64,000 bases of DNA, taken from NCBI GenBank assembly GCA_002105175.1, contig MCGE01000026.1, forward strand, positions 186,001-250,000, in the 5' to 3' direction. Within the stretch, counting starts at the first letter, position 1. Each line of letters opens with the position of its first letter. This stretch comes from Absidia repens (Eukaryota; Mucoromycota; Mucoromycetes; Mucorales; Cunninghamellaceae). Made by a program: the position numbers and the translations under genes. Shown piece by piece: positions 1 through 14,148 of the stretch. The notes below the pieces were generated by a model. That model saw only the letters and a program-made list of their open reading frames with translations, did no database searches and was not told the DNA's origin.

Positions 1-584
1 TAACATGACTGAAATCCATATTCTTCAAAGATGATTTGGTCGTAGGCTTCTTGAATCGCCTCCAAATTAAACATGGGTTCAGTCATCACCAATTGAGTAT
101 CTTTGGCATCTATCTAATAAACCAAAAAAGGGGCGGTCATTGTCTTGAAGATATAAACCATCGCTCTCTTTTTATATCTTTTTACCTTGGCCACATGCTT
201 AAATACGCGATCCCATATTGTTCTCTCTAAACCCCAGTTCGTCAGATACCCCTTGACAAAAAGAAGAGAAAAAGACAAAACGTCAGAGACGTGGTGTGAC
301 ACTGATTTTTTTTCTTTGTCTATGTACCTTTTCAAATGCTAGTCGGTATAAAAGAGATGAGAAATCTGTACATTCATCGACTTGATCAGCAATATATTGA
401 CGTCGATCTGTTCTACCGCGTAAAATAACATTGGGTACAATTCTATATAAAAACAACTAAAAAGTTAATCTATTGGACATTTTTTCATGTATTTTTAAGG
501 TGTAAGTTACTTTGGTGCACGATGAGTCGCTAGGCCAACTTTGATAGTAGAAGCACCATTATCGAGAATTAATGTTTTCGTCAT
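1..584 (-). CDS. ARP6: Actin-related protein 6 (Arp6), 3' part beyond left edge
   Basis: Arp6 is a nuclear actin-fold subunit of the SWR1/SRCAP remodeller that deposits H2A.Z. Four exons can be read: 584-511, 442-328, 251-186 and 113 to the window edge, all with GT-AG introns and matching phases. The protein starts MTKTLILDNGASTIKVGLAT, the actin-type phosphate-binding strand. It continues with DECTDFSSLLYRLAFEK, then GYLTNWGLERTIWD, LVMTEPMFNLEAIQ and FEEYGFQS, which follow the Arp6 pattern (..CKDFSGLFYR.., GYLVNWD.., ITEP.FN...Q). The methionine chosen is the first in frame and begins the conserved strand. The gene runs off the left end after about 120 residues, so the rest of the actin fold is not visible. 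It is divergent from histone H3, with only about 260 bases between the two starts. Confidence 0.93.
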
Positions 585-843
585 GCAAAGGTAAAATTGG
601 GCGTCAGGAAAAAAATGAGAGAGCGAGAGGGAAAGGTAGTTTTCATTTTAGCGATTGGTTGGAAAGAAAATTCGTCTGATTGGTCAAATCGCTTGTTTTT
701 TGTAAGCGGCGGGACTTTAAATGCAGCTTTAAAGCTGATTGCCTCATGACAAACAAAAATGAACTGACACCGTTTTTTTTTTTCCACTTTTTTCTTTTCT
801 CTTTACTCCTTTTTTTTTTTATCCATCTTATCGTTATCGTAAT
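585..843. promoter_or_regulatory. Divergent ARP6 / histone H3 promoter
   Basis: This is the short region between the ARP6 start (584, minus) and the H3 start (844, plus). Two reverse CCAAT boxes (ATTGG) lie at 654-658 and 679-683. A GGCGGGA block at 708-714 followed by CTTTAAATG resembles an E2F-type site and also matches the head of the dispersed repeats in this window. A pyrimidine-rich tract sits just before the H3 ATG. The motif roles are inferred from their well-known use in histone promoters, not shown. Confidence 0.5.
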
Positions 844-2357
<1,514 letters not shown>

Positions 2358-4111
2358 TTATACACGTTCTGAATCAAAGTGGAGGTCAAATTGAACATAA
2401 GGCCTATAGCTGCTGTCATTCACAGATTGAAGGTCATGATCCAATATTTCATCTTGTTGGCTGTTGGAAGACTTGAATGCTTGACCATGGACACCACCCA
2501 AACGACCATATTGAGCCAAGAGAGTTTCATCCACCTTTTTTTCAAACTTGGGTTGGGCAGCAATCGTCACCGAGGTAAAATCAGGAGGAAGACCATAGCG
2601 CAATACAGATTCCACAAACACACGCAAAGCCTTGAGGTGCACCCAAGAAGCAAACAGTTCACCAAAATTAATCTTGGCCAAACGAGTCAATTCAGCTTGC
2701 TGTTCCAATTCCACACTACTGACTTGATCCAATTCTTCTTGTTGTAGCTTCAATGCATCTTCGTCATACGTGAAATCACGCACAATGAACCTGATATATA
2801 TGCAAGAAATTCTTTTTGTCAGCATCCAAATCTACATTTTTCCAAATAAACAAGGCCAGATTTTTTCTTACCGTTCTTCTCTAGCTTTGTGAGTAAATTC
2901 GTCCACGACACGTTGGAATAAGGTGACAGTAAAAAGTCCAAATTCATCATCTTCAGCAATTTTGACCGAGGATCGAGGGACAATCATAGATGTCAATGTT
3001 TCGTATTTCCCATTCCATTGCTTGTAGAACGATCTATAAGAAAAAGAAAAAAATACCGTCAAAACAACAACGACAACAATAATTCTTCCCTCCCGTTTCC
3101 TCCTATTCGGTCTCTTACTACCATCATATTTCTTCATTTGTCACACTACTTACCTTGGCACAGCAACAATCAACGTAGTGAGATATTCCGAATTCAAGAC
3201 ACAATGTTGTTTCTTGACAATACCGTTCAAATTCTTGACAGATAAATTTCCACTACGCATAAAATGACATCAATAAGTTAGTCTGAAATGCTCATCTTCA
3301 TCTTTTCTTCTTTTGATGAACTCACGTTTGCTTGCGTTGAAGTGTTTGAAGGGCATTCTTGTTTTGGGTATAGGTGTTCAACTTGGCCTTCATGATAGCA
3401 TCAATAGCGTTGACTTCCTATTCAATTTTTTTTTTTTAAAAAAAAAGGATTAATACATAGTCCAACTACATCAAACGTTTCCATCGTTTGACATTAGCTC
3501 TTATTACCTGACTCAAAGTAGCCGTGGTTTCTTGTAATGATTTATCAGTACGATACTTCATAGTGTTCCATTGGAAACCACGGATATATTGATCAATCGA
3601 TTCTATATACATACAACAAAGTATAAGCTATATGGTCGTTTCGTTTTGTTCTTTTTGTATTCAATATTGAATAGAAAATAACTTACTTTCATTCACCAAG
3701 AGGAGTTGGTCGTGGTTAACTTTGGCGTTAGCAGTAAAGGTCCGAACAATATCAGCTACCTTGTTCACAGTTTGTTCAAAAGCGGTGTCATATTTCACGA
3801 GATCATCTGATAACAAAACAAGAGTATCCAAAGTTCCAATCTACAGTACCAAACGACAAGAAAGAAGGATGTTAATATGTTTCATGAGTAATTTGCTCCG
3901 TCCCCCCTCAAGGAAAAAAAAAAAAAACGTATCTATCTGGACGAGGGACCCTATAACACCACCCTCCCCATTCGTGTTTTGTTAGTTTTACCTTAAAGTC
4001 AGGAATAGGGAAGTTGTTTGTTTCAGCATATTCAGTAAGTTTGGCTTTAATGTTCAAGAAGGTATTCTGTTTGTTGCCCAAAGCAGGCACCGAGATGAGA
4101 GTATATTTCAT
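2358..4111 (-). CDS. VMA5: V-type proton ATPase subunit C
   Basis: Subunit C of the vacuolar H+-ATPase V1 sector, the clamp that joins peripheral stalks to the membrane sector and takes part in reversible assembly. Exons: 4111-3992, 3840-3687, 3602-3508, 3417-3326, 3252-3154, 3033-2872, 2790-2358; all phases agree and give 384 residues, the usual size. The N terminus MKYTLISVPALGNKQNTF matches the family start. Further landmarks are RGFQWNTMKYR, LQRKQTGNLSVKNL, FGLFTVTLFQRVVDEF, REERFIVRDFTYDE, INFGELFASWVHLKALRVFV and ESVLRYGLPPDF. The upstream in-frame methionine at 4414 is ignored because the intervening sequence is low-complexity Phe-rich leader. Divergent from eIF3L. Confidence 0.96.
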
Positions 4112-4719
4112 GGTGTTTCCTTGAAAATAAATGGGATGAAGAGGGGTAAATGGAGCAGTAACTTGAGAGAAAAATCGTGAGGGGATAAGCTGTATAAGAG
4201 ATGGGATTTCTTTATATATCTTACTTGACAAACAACAATAGGTAAAGAAGATAAATAAAAGTTGTAGTGACAAATATGAGTAATAAAAAAAAAAGAAGTA
4301 AAAAGAGGAGAAGAGGGGTGAAACACTTGTGCGGCCTACAAAAAAAGAAAACGCCAACTGACGGTACGATCGGAGTCCAAATACGTTGCTATAGGCTTTT
4401 TGCCCTATCTTCACCTGTCATAATATTTGGGCTATTGTCCATAGTATAATATTATTGCTTTAATCTCGCTATACAAAATCATTTAAATTTGCTGACAATA
4501 CAAAATAGTATCGATTTTGGAAAGATTGGCCTCGGAGAATGCTCCTTGATTTCCCTCCTGCGATATATTTATATATGTGTGAGTGCTTGGGCAATGTTGG
4601 TCGGTGTGACTCGATCTTTGTTTTTAAAGCCCAAAAGTTTTTTTTTTTTTTTTTTGCCTTTCTTGCACTCTTCATTTTCTTTTGCCTATTGATCGTGTCT
4701 ATTTATCACACTTTGCATT
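4112..4719. promoter_or_regulatory. Divergent VMA5 / eIF3L promoter region
   Basis: About 600 bases separate the two start codons. The sequence is AT-rich, with a 19-base T run at 4638-4656 close to the eIF3L start. I do not recognise a specific factor site. Confidence 0.4.
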
Positions 4720-6303
4720 ATGTACCAAGACACATTTGAAGACGACGATCTCATCGCCGAAGTTGAATTGGTGACTCAAGAAACATTCACCCAAAATAAC
4801 GATATGGATGATGGCTTTGATGCCGAAGGTAATTAACGGGGCAATAGCTTGAAATTGTGCTACTTGCAACTCGATATTGATTCTTCTACCAATATTTATC
4901 TATAGTCAATGTGCCTGGATCTATTCCCCAACCCACTGCTGCTCAAATCCCTGATGGTGTTCGTAATTTTATCTTGTACTTTTACCGCAACGTCTTGGAA
5001 AACAATGTTTACGAACTTCACAATGTATACGACAGCTCATTCAACAAACTCACCAACAAGTATTATCAAAAGCAACCTTGGCCTGAAGCGGAACTTATTG
5101 CTCCTCTTGTGAACGATGGTAAGTGCTATATGAGATGAATTGGGGGAGGTGAATGTGTGAAATAAGTGTGCATGATGGATGATGTAAATGACTATTCATT
5201 CACACACTGGTCCTTTTTTTATTTTTATCTTGTTAATAGACCAAGTGTTTTTGACCTTATACCGTGAACTCTACTACCGTCACATCTATGCCCGCTTGGT
5301 ACCTACATGGGAACACCGATTACATTCTTATGAAAATTACTGTGACCTCTTCAACTACATCCTGAGTAAGCCCATTTAAAAAATATTCAAAAACAGCTCA
5401 TGTATGTGTGCAGGCGATAGTTGATCAATCGATACTTACGGATTTACTTTATCAAATAGACTCTGAAGGACCTGTCAACTTGGAATTGCCTAACCAATGG
5501 CTTTGGGACATTATTGACGAATTCATCTTCCAATTCCAATCATTCAGCAACTATCGCGATCGCCTCAAGAACAAGACCGACGAAGAACGCACCTTACTCC
5601 GTGAAAACCCTCAAATCTGGAGCTGTTACAGTGTATTGAATGTCTTGTACACATTTATCCAAAAATCACGCATCAACGAACAACTCCTGGTGAACAAGAA
5701 CGGTGGTGATATGATGGAAGCTGCTGGCGAATATGGATCCCGTCCTCTTTACAAGATGCTTGGTTACTTCTCCATTATTGGTTTGTTACGTGTCCACTGT
5801 CTTTTGGGTGATTATATGTTGGCTTTGAAGATGATGGATAATATCGTACTCAACAAGAAGGCGATGTTTGCGCGTGTCACTGCCTGCCACGTCACGACCT
5901 TTTACTATGTTGGTTTTGCTTACATGATGATGCGTCGTTATGCTGATGCTATCAAGGCCTTCTCTACCATCTTGTCCTTTATTCAACGCACCAAACAATA
6001 TCATTCCAGATCTTACCAATTTGACCAAATCGCGAAGAAGGGTGATCAAATGTATGCGCTTTTGGCTATCTGTGTCGCCCTCTGTCCTACTCGCTTAGAC
6101 GAATCCATCCATTCTCAATTACGTGAAAAGTACGGTGAACAACTCTTCAAGATGCAAAAGGGTGAAGAAGCTTTGGTTGTATTTGAAGAATTATGGCAAT
6201 ATGCTTGTCCCAAGTTTATCTCCGCTACTGCTGTCAACCTCAACAAGGGTCCTGAAGATCGTGTGATTGTAAGTGACATAATGGCTTTAGAGAAAGAAAT
6301 AAA

Positions 6304-6338
<35 letters not shown>

Positions 6339-6776
6339 GTAGCGGGAAGGGTAATAGTTGAAAATCATGAATATTTATGTACGTACTGATTTTTTTTTTC
6401 ATAGGATCCCAACCAAAACCAGATCAAGATCTTTATGTCCGATATCCGTAATCAAATCATGCTCCCTACACTCCGATCCTTCATGAAATTGTACACTTCC
6501 ATGGGCATTGACAAGTTGGCCAAGTTCTTGGATATGGATGCTGAAGAACTCAAGATGCATTTGTTGGTATTCAAACAAAAGTCTCGTCAATTGAAGTGGG
6601 TTAGCGGGGATGTCTTACAAGGTGAATACACTTCTACCTCGGATTTGAACTTCTGCCTCAAGCAAGATGTTGTACATATTGCTGAAAGCAAGGTTGGTCG
6701 CCGCTATGCTGATTGGTTTTTACGAAACATCAACCGTTGTGAAGATATTGTCGCCGGCTTGGAACAAAAGGCTTGA
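4720..6776 (+). CDS. Eukaryotic translation initiation factor 3 subunit L
   Basis: eIF3L is a PCI-domain subunit of the eIF3 complex that binds the 40S ribosome. Exons: 4720-4828, 4906-5118, 5240-5365, 5460-6268, 6405-6776; 542 residues (human protein about 564). Landmarks: [47 protein letters not shown], then [20 protein letters not shown] and [36 protein letters not shown], and the C-terminal PCI/winged-helix part [18 protein letters not shown]. The third intron must end at 5459: the earlier AG at 5412 would lead to an in-frame stop, whereas 5460 restores the conserved Y-I-L-N-x-E-G-P junction. AATAAA at 6977-6982. Confidence 0.96.
6306..6337. repeat. (GT)n microsatellite in eIF3L intron 4
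   Basis: Sixteen GT units inside the 6269-6404 intron. Likely length-polymorphic. Confidence 0.9.
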
Positions 6777-6849
6777 GCTTGTCATTAGTATTTAGTTATT
6801 ATTATTATTAGTAGTGGTGGTATTTTTTCGCTTATTTATACATTGAATT

Positions 6850-6894
<45 letters not shown>

Positions 6895-7599
6895 CACACT
6901 TTTTTTCTCTCTCCCCTCTTTTGTATTGTCACCTCACCCCTTTACATCATCCTTATCTTCTTTACATTATCTCAGAAATAAAAATCATATAAAGAGAATC
7001 ATTTTATTCGCTCTTTATTTTCTGCATTCAATCACAAAAGTCTTTTTAAATATTTTTATATATATTAGTCTTGACATGCTGCACATGTTATCCCGCCAGA
7101 TCTAGCTTCTAATTTTACAATGATGCGCAGCACATATCACTCGTGTCTCCATATCCAATCTCTATTTCCCCGGTCACAACCTACCTCTTCCCTATACAAT
7201 AATAAAGATTACAGTACTGTACTGTACTATACATACATTTTCAAAAATTCCTCTGGATATTAAAATTGTTTATTGACTTTATAAAATAGATGAAGAAAAA
7301 TAACAGTAGAGTGGGGGGGGGAGGATTTGAGGTGGATGAACAGGGTAGGGGATTGAGCAAGTGCACTATGTGAAGAGTTGACATGACCGTTCGGCTTCAA
7401 GAAGTTGCTCACCAAAGCATTGAATTTTTTTTGTGCATATATACAACTGCTATTTTTACGTATACCCGTTAGACTGAACGTCGAGTACAATGGTTGGACA
7501 TAGTCAACTAACACCTAAACTTTCACTTTTTCTTTTGTGCGCCAGGCACTCATTTTCTTTTATACATGCACGCATATACGCATTCAACATGACAACATA
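6777..7599. other. Intergenic, eIF3L 3' region
   Basis: Contains the eIF3L 3' UTR (TTAGTATTTAGTTATTATT just after the stop), an (AT)n tract at about 6850-6895, and a TACTGTACTGTACTATAC tract near 7212-7231. Short open frames here lack any recognisable protein signal. No gene seen. Confidence 0.5.
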
Positions 7600-7830
7600 A
7601 AAACACAGGAGATACATATGCTAAAAATAAACCGCATATTTTATTCAGATATAGACAAAGTAGACACTATGACAACTAATACTAGGCTAAGTTAATGACA
7701 CTATTCTTAAATGATGCTAAACTAAAGGCGTTCCCTAATCGCAAATCCAAAATGGCAGTTTCCCCATGTGTGTTTGCATTGTATTTTTCAAATGCCCCTA
7801 ATTCAAGTTCTAACACTAGTTCATGATCAC
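7600..7830 (-). repeat. Dispersed repeat family, degenerate copy F
   Basis: Read on the minus strand, this stretch carries the family landmarks in order: a CATGGGGAAAC core (7760-7773), CCATTTTGGATTTG, a TTAACTTAGCCTAGTATTAG tract, then CTGAATAAAATATG. The 5' CACGTG head is missing or diverged (ATTTGAAAAATAC is left). It is most similar to copy D around 52490-52540. Confidence 0.6.
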
Positions 7831-8422
7831 CTCACCTTATTAGAGCCGCCAATGAAGATGATTTTTTTTTTTTACAAAAAAAGAAAAAAGAAAAAGAAAA
7901 GGAAAAAAGAAAAAAGAAAGGAGGAGGGGAAATAAAAATAGAATTCATGGGTCGGGGTATGAATCGATGAGCTATCTTTAAACAAGCTATTTTTCAATCA
8001 TACACACAAAATACACCACCAGACTTGCCATCAGGCATCAGTATCTCGCTAAAACCCACATTTCAACTGCACAATATGATTGTGTATGGATATGTGACAC
8101 AGTATTTTTCTTACTTAGCCGTAGCCAGCACATCATTCTATCCGTCATACCCAACATCTTTAAATAACGTTGTGGCATACAATAGTACAAGAGGAGTCGA
8201 ACGGAGGTCGTACGACGAAATTCGTGTTTATTTATCAATCTGAATAAAAAGAAATAAAAAAAGTATGTACAACAGAGAGTAAAAATAATGATAATACATA
8301 TATATAATAATAATAATAATAATAAGAATAAAAAAAAGGACGAAGTTAAACTAAAACTAAAGCTAGCCAGGCATAATCATAGACGATGTCGCATAAATCC
8401 AGTCAACAGCATCCCACTACAA
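7831..8422. other. Intergenic, PTR2 3' region
   Basis: Purine-rich tract at 7876-7930, then AT-rich sequence. On the minus strand, past the transporter stop, is a TAGCTTTAGTTTTAGTTTAA tract (about 8346-8368). No gene recognised. Confidence 0.4.
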
Positions 8423-10382
8423 TTATGGTTGATATTCCTCCACGGTATCACCTGTTTTGGTCTTTGCGTACTTTTCTTGTTGGTCTTCAGATCTTCCAAT
8501 AGCATCATCCTCCATGTCATTGCGATCATTTCCACCGTGGATATAGTAGAAAATCGGAGCACAGATCGCCATGGCCGCCGCCACACCAGTATAAAGCCAT
8601 GTTAATTTAGGATCCACAGCCACGGACACCAGGGCAAACCCAAGGAGAGAAGCAATACAGTTGGTGAAAAGGAAAAGGGCCATGACAAGGGACTTCATTT
8701 TGGCAGGAGCCTTTTTGTAGGCATATTCAAGACCTGTGATGGAGGCAAAAATTTCAGAAATACCAATAAGGACATAAGCAGGAATCACCAAGGCGACCGA
8801 GACATCGTTCTTTCTTCCCGCAGGGTCATCAAAGTAGGGGGGTTGACTGTAGATGTAGGATTGAATACCTGCACAATAGGCCATGGCACTGGAAGCAAAG
8901 ATAAAACCAAAGGTCATACGCATCACAGGTTTGAGGGGCATGCGAAGTCGGCGGAAGCCCGGGTAGATAATTGAGTCAAAGATGGGAATGGCGATAATCA
9001 ACGTCAAAGGATTGATGTTTTGCAAAATGTCGTTGGGTACATCACCCGTTTGCATGGTTGCTGTCATGGATACCAAGTTGTTTGTCATTTGGGAGTAGCA
9101 GAGCCAGTAGATGGGGAAGTAACAAAACACAGCACAAGCACGGAAGGTACGTCGCATTTCATCCACAAAAATATCGTCGTAAGTCGTCTTGGCTGCAAGC
9201 TCGGGATGGCTGACCAGCAGATTCGATGGTTTTGCTGCCTCCAGATTTCCACCTTGTTTGAGGGATACCTTGAGCACCTTGTACACTTCCACAAAAATAC
9301 TTCCACGAGGAGGGTTTTGCACGTAATGATTTTTTCCAGCAATGACAGTGATAATACCAGGAATAAACATCAGCGTGGGAAGCAAATACGCCGGCCAGAA
9401 TCCAATATATTTTTCCAGTGATGTGGTAGCAATGGCTGAGAGCGAGCCAACATTGATTCCCCAATAAAACATGTTGAAGAGCTTTTGGTAGGTTGCTTGA
9501 GGGGTCACAATCACACGTTCACCACTTTTCAATGTCTTGACAAACGGATTTTTCGATTGATACTGTTCCGCCACGAGAGGAGATACGTTGGATTTGATAC
9601 CACCAGTAGCAAACCCAATAATTATAATGGATACCACAAAACCAGGGAACGCAGCTCCACTTTCAATGGCAGGAGGGATGGAGGAGAGAGTTAGAATAAG
9701 AAGACCAACAAAATAGATGATGGAGAAGTACAGAATGGTTTTGTATTTTCCCCAATAGCTATCTGCTATAATGGCTCTATAAAAACATAGATGCATATTT
9801 AGTTATTGTTCGTCATTGGCTTTATTCCTATTCTTTCTTACTTACCCAATAATTCTAAAAAACAGAAGTAGAAATAAAAAAAATATGAGTTAGTCAATTA
9901 TACACCAAGTTGTTAATACTGTGTAATAATATACTTACGGTGTGATATAGCACCAGAACTGGAAGAAAGTGGTAAGAGCAGTAGCAGTTTGCTGGCCTTG
10001 TCCCCTATAATATACCGTAGTATTATAAAAATAAAAATAAAATAAGAGTCAAATAAATACACGATTTTATTCTAGTTTACTATGCTACTTTATTTTACAC
10101 TTACAAAGCGCCAGGTTGATCAGCAGGGTATGAAGCGGGATGAGGGAATTGAATATAATTCTGGAAAGGACCACTGAGACCATAATAGGTAAACCGTTCA
10201 CAAAATTCGATCAGAATAACCAAAAGCGCAGATTTCGGAATTGCATCTGATGTTTCCCTTAGTTCGGCCCAATCTTGCATGGTTGGTTCAGCATAAACAT
10301 CATCCAAATTGTCCAGTTCTTGTACTTGTGCCTTTTCAGACACCACCGCATCAATGTTGATATCCTTTTTTTCGTTATCCAT
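8423..10382 (-). CDS. Peptide transporter, POT/PTR2 family
   Basis: Proton-coupled di/tripeptide importer of the plasma membrane (major facilitator fold, about 12 membrane segments). Exons: 10382-10105, 10004-9939, 9854-9846 (only 9 bases) and 9776-8423; 568 residues, normal for fungal PTR2. The hydrophilic N terminus (about 50 residues) is followed by EFCERFTYYGLSGPFQNYI, the conserved first helix with its ExxERF-type motif, and by PIIGAIIADSYWGKYKTI, the PTR signature, which is only formed when the 9-base exon is included. Later landmarks are FATGGIKSNVSPLVAEQY, INVGSLSAI and ISEIFASITGLEYAYKKAP. The C-terminal tail is acidic. Substrate is inferred from the family. Confidence 0.95.
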
Positions 10383-10919
10383 TTGTTTTTTGGGTGCACA
10401 TAAAATAAATAAATAAACAATAAGAAAGAAAAGTAAAAAAAAAGGAAATTGCCCATTTATATATTCAGCGCGTTGTCAATTTGAATCTCCGGCATTTCAC
10501 CAAATCCACCTATTCGGGAGATTATGCTTCTCACCTATCTACCAATCAGATCCTCTCCCAACAGACTTCCCAGATTTCTTTAATGAAGAATACTTCTATA
10601 TTCATTCAACCTAATCAGGGACATCGACTTTCTTCCTTTTTTTCTATAAACCTTTTTTTGAGCCTTGGAAGTAAGAGAAGTTCTATTTTTTTGCTTCCCA
10701 CGCTATTTTCACTATCGTTTTTTTTTTTTCCACCACTCTATCCACCAGAGACCATAGAAAATAAATATAAACCTTGTGATATCCTATTTTCACACCATTC
10801 ATCATTAATCCCACACAGGCACATAATCATATCATTTGAATACACATGTATTGTAATACTGGTTTTTTATTGTTTGAATGAAATATTTGATTCAAATAAT
10901 CTACAACTATAGCTACCAA
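10383..10919. other. Intergenic, PTR2 promoter / PIF1 3' region
   Basis: About 540 bases, pyrimidine-rich on the plus strand. Both neighbours are on the minus strand. No gene or clear site seen. Confidence 0.4.
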
Positions 10920-11761
10920 TCACAAACTTTGTAGGGAAGAATAAAACTTGGTCACCTTGGGGGATGCAGTTACCTTGGAGGGATTGAAGTTGATAATCTG
11001 TAATGCTTGGAGAGAAGTTGCTCTTGACAATGCAACATAGGCCATCCCATCTTCAAATGACTGTCCTAGATCCACTCTGACACGTTCCAGCGTTTGACCC
11101 TGACTTTTATGAATAGACATCGCCCAAGCCAAAATAAGAGGAAGTTGTGATCGATTTGCAAGTTCGGTACCATCTAAATGTCACACATCAAAAAAGTCAA
11201 ATACAAAAAGATTAGAAATTGCCATATAAAGTACCACAAAATAAACTAGGCACATGCTTCAGAAAAACAGAAGGTTGCTTTTTCCGACTTGTCCCCCGTT
11301 CTTCACGTTCTATTTCTTATTTTTTTTTATTTTTTTTGTCTTGCTTACCAGGAAGATCCATAGACCAACGGTCGTTTTCAATCACAATTTCCCGATCATC
11401 CGCAAACCGTACTACAGGGTATGATTTGGTCAGTATTTCTTGAAGGTCCAATTCAGTCACCTCCCGCTTGTTAGGTGCAACGCGTTTGCGAATGGAACCA
11501 ACTGTGGTAAACTTGCCTTCGCCAACAAAACCAATCACAATACCAAGAGATCCATTCACTAACGTAGAATCCATGTTTTTGAGGAGCATCACTTGAGCAT
11601 TCTTCTTAAGTCGGATCAAATTAGGAGCAATACAGCTGTCCATCTTTCTAGGGTCCCTGCCTGCATCGACTGCTTGGAAATTGTGAATTTCGCCTTTTAA
11701 TGCTTCTAGACGTGCATTGTTTGACTGTTCCACTTGCCAGCGTAATGGGTATCTATAGGGG

Positions 11762-11809
<48 letters not shown>

Positions 11810-14148
11810 GCATCAGTTTCAGTTTCAATTTTTAGTTGCTGTTGTTTTCTTCCACCCTTTTCATCCGATAATACTCACAGTTCCGCAGGTTCGATTTTTG
11901 ATGCAGGTAAAGGTCGATCCAGTGACTTGAATAATGTGAGTGAGGCTTCAGAAAGCCGGCCAATCCGCATTTGATTTAAAACGTCGACAAACACTACAAG
12001 ATTATAAAATATAAAGTTAATGACATTGACATAATAGCGGATTTCATCACAATAGTAGTTTTACCTTGATCCTTTTGTCGGAATACATGATTCAAGACAA
12101 CAGTTTTCGTCATCACTTGAGACCAAGTTTGCGCTTCAAATGCAAATCCAGAGGCCTTGACGGGTGGTAATTGAAAGAAATCACCAGTGACAATAAGCTA
12201 AGTATTTTATTTAAGAAAAAAAAAATGGCCTGAATTAGTTTTCTTTCAAAAAAAATATAAGGTTTTTGTTCTATTTTACCTGAATCCCACCAAATGGTTT
12301 AAGTGAATCGCAGAAGTGTCTAGCGATTGCTTCTAATTTGTCGAATAATACAGCGTCCACCATTGAGACTATTATTAAAAACAAGAAAGATTAAATAAAA
12401 GAAAGAAAGAAAAAAACACATCTCATATTTTTTTTTTTTTTTTTTTTTTTTTGGAAGGAGGGAGGCACTTACTTTCATCAATAATTAGCACCTTTGTTTT
12501 AGACCACCGTTCCCTGAATATTTTTTTGCTTTCAATCGTTTGAATAAGCCTACTTGCAGGTTCCATTCCCAAACCTATACCCGCGAAGCTGGCAATTTTG
12601 TTTAAAAAGACGCATGATAAATATTCTAGATGAAAAGAGTATAATATACCAGTGAATTCTTACCTATGCAAAGTGGTTCCACTAATGTTACAAGCAGCAA
12701 TGCCAGTGGATGCAGTCACCGCCACACCTTCACCATACCGATTTTTCAAAGTTCTGATCATCGCCCGCATCAAGACTGATTTCCCCGTACCTATTAAAAA
12801 AAAAAAAAAAAAAAAAAAAAAGGAAAGAATGAGATCAACTGAGCTTTACTTATATCCCAACCCATATAAACTACCACAAAGCCCCCCCCCGCCCACACCA
12901 CCCACACCAAGATATACCTGCAGAACCAGTAAAAAAGATGCTCTGCTTTAAATTAACAGCCATATCCAATACACGTTGTTGTTCATTTGATAAGTTGGGA
13001 CGGTATTCAGATTGCGAGCTGGTCTCCTTCATCACTGCTTCCTTCTTCTTTTTGGCGGGGAATCGTTTCGTTGTTGTTTGAGATTTGCTGGTGCCAAAGC
13101 CAAAACCGAACCCTGTAGGTGCTTTCTCGAAAAGTGGCCGTGGTGATGTTTCCCAGGGTTTTTCTGATGATGCGGCGACGGAATAACTTGGTGGTTTGTA
13201 AGGTCCGAATGCATGTCCTGATGATGCTGCCGTGGCGGATTTAGATGCTGCTCCAAACCTTGATGAATTCAAAAAATTCGGTCGCACATAATCCACTTGT
13301 TGACTGGACCTTTTGTTGTAAGAGAGAGAGGGAGTTGGTAGCTGCTGTGAGAACGACCTTGAGATTTTTTGTGTAACTAGCTTCGATGCTGCTGGTGGCG
13401 GTGTTGTTGTTGTTGTTGTTGTTGTCATGGGTTGCGAGGATGCTCTTGATGGGATAAATAATGGAGTGTTGTCGTCGTTTATGCCGCTAGGTTGTCGTCG
13501 TGCTAATGTTGGTTTTGGAGGCATAATGTCATCGTCGACATGATAAGTTGTAGGGCTTGATGTAATGGTTGAATTGTCGATAAGCCTGCCTGTTCCATAC
13601 GCAGGTCGTTTCACAGTTGGTCGAATCACTGGCTCTAATCGTTGTTTTTTGGCGGGTCGACTGGTATTAATGCTGCGTGAAGATCCAGTTGTGTCAGAAT
13701 AGAAGAGACGGGAAGAGCTTTGTGTAGACGAAAAAACTGGCTTCCTTTCTATCGAATAATCAATTGAATAGGCATTCAGTTGGCTAGACCTTGACGATGA
13801 TTGACTGGAAGTTGAAGATGATTGGCTAGAATGATCGCTTCTGTTGTTGCCATGTTGATTTGTAGAGAGCAAGAAGGAAGTGCAAGGGATTGATGTGGAT
13901 GATTGCGATGACGAAGATTCCAAGTCGATGATAGTAATATTGTCCTGATTCCGCGTGGTAGAGGGAGAGACGAAAGGTCGTTTTGGTGGTAGTATGATAA
14001 GATCGTCGTCATCGTTCCCAGTGTCTGTAAGGTCACATATTGTTGGCTTTGTAGGCTTTGTAGGAAGGGTAGGAGGATCGGTGGAGGGTGGTTTGAAATA
14101 ATTCAATATTGAGCCTTTTGCATTTGTTGGTTGCTTTTTCCGTGACAT
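10920..14148 (-). CDS. PIF1: PIF1-family 5'-3' DNA helicase
   Basis: Superfamily 1B helicase acting on telomeres, replication forks, G-quadruplexes and mitochondrial DNA. Exons: 14148-12918, 12790-12664, 12588-12473, 12368-12280, 12197-12065, 11993-11879, 11752-11349, 11173-10920; 822 residues. The N-terminal ~380 residues are Ser/Thr-rich and disordered and begin with [11 protein letters not shown], similar to a PCNA-interacting (PIP) peptide but lacking the usual Gln (inference). Helicase motifs in order: GSAGTGKS (Walker A, about 408-415), [18 protein letters not shown] (Walker B plus PIF1 signature), [13 protein letters not shown] (III), NHVFRQ, and near the C terminus [13 protein letters not shown] and [15 protein letters not shown]. 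Same strand as the RdRP, about 270 bases downstream of it. Confidence 0.96.
11768..11808. repeat. 41-base A tract in a PIF1 intron
   Basis: Uninterrupted poly(A) on the plus strand between PIF1 exons 6 and 7. On the gene strand it is a T run just before the acceptor, so it may serve as a polypyrimidine tract. Confidence 0.85.

Noticed and set aside
7260..7514. 84-codon minus-strand frame
   Set aside because: No signature, and it lies in eIF3L 3' flanking sequence.
8025..8243. 72-codon plus-strand frame before the transporter 3' end
   Set aside because: No family resemblance, opposite frame of similar size, AT-rich intergenic composition.
9020..9421. 133-codon plus-strand frame inside the peptide transporter
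   Set aside because: Antisense shadow of a well supported PTR2 gene.
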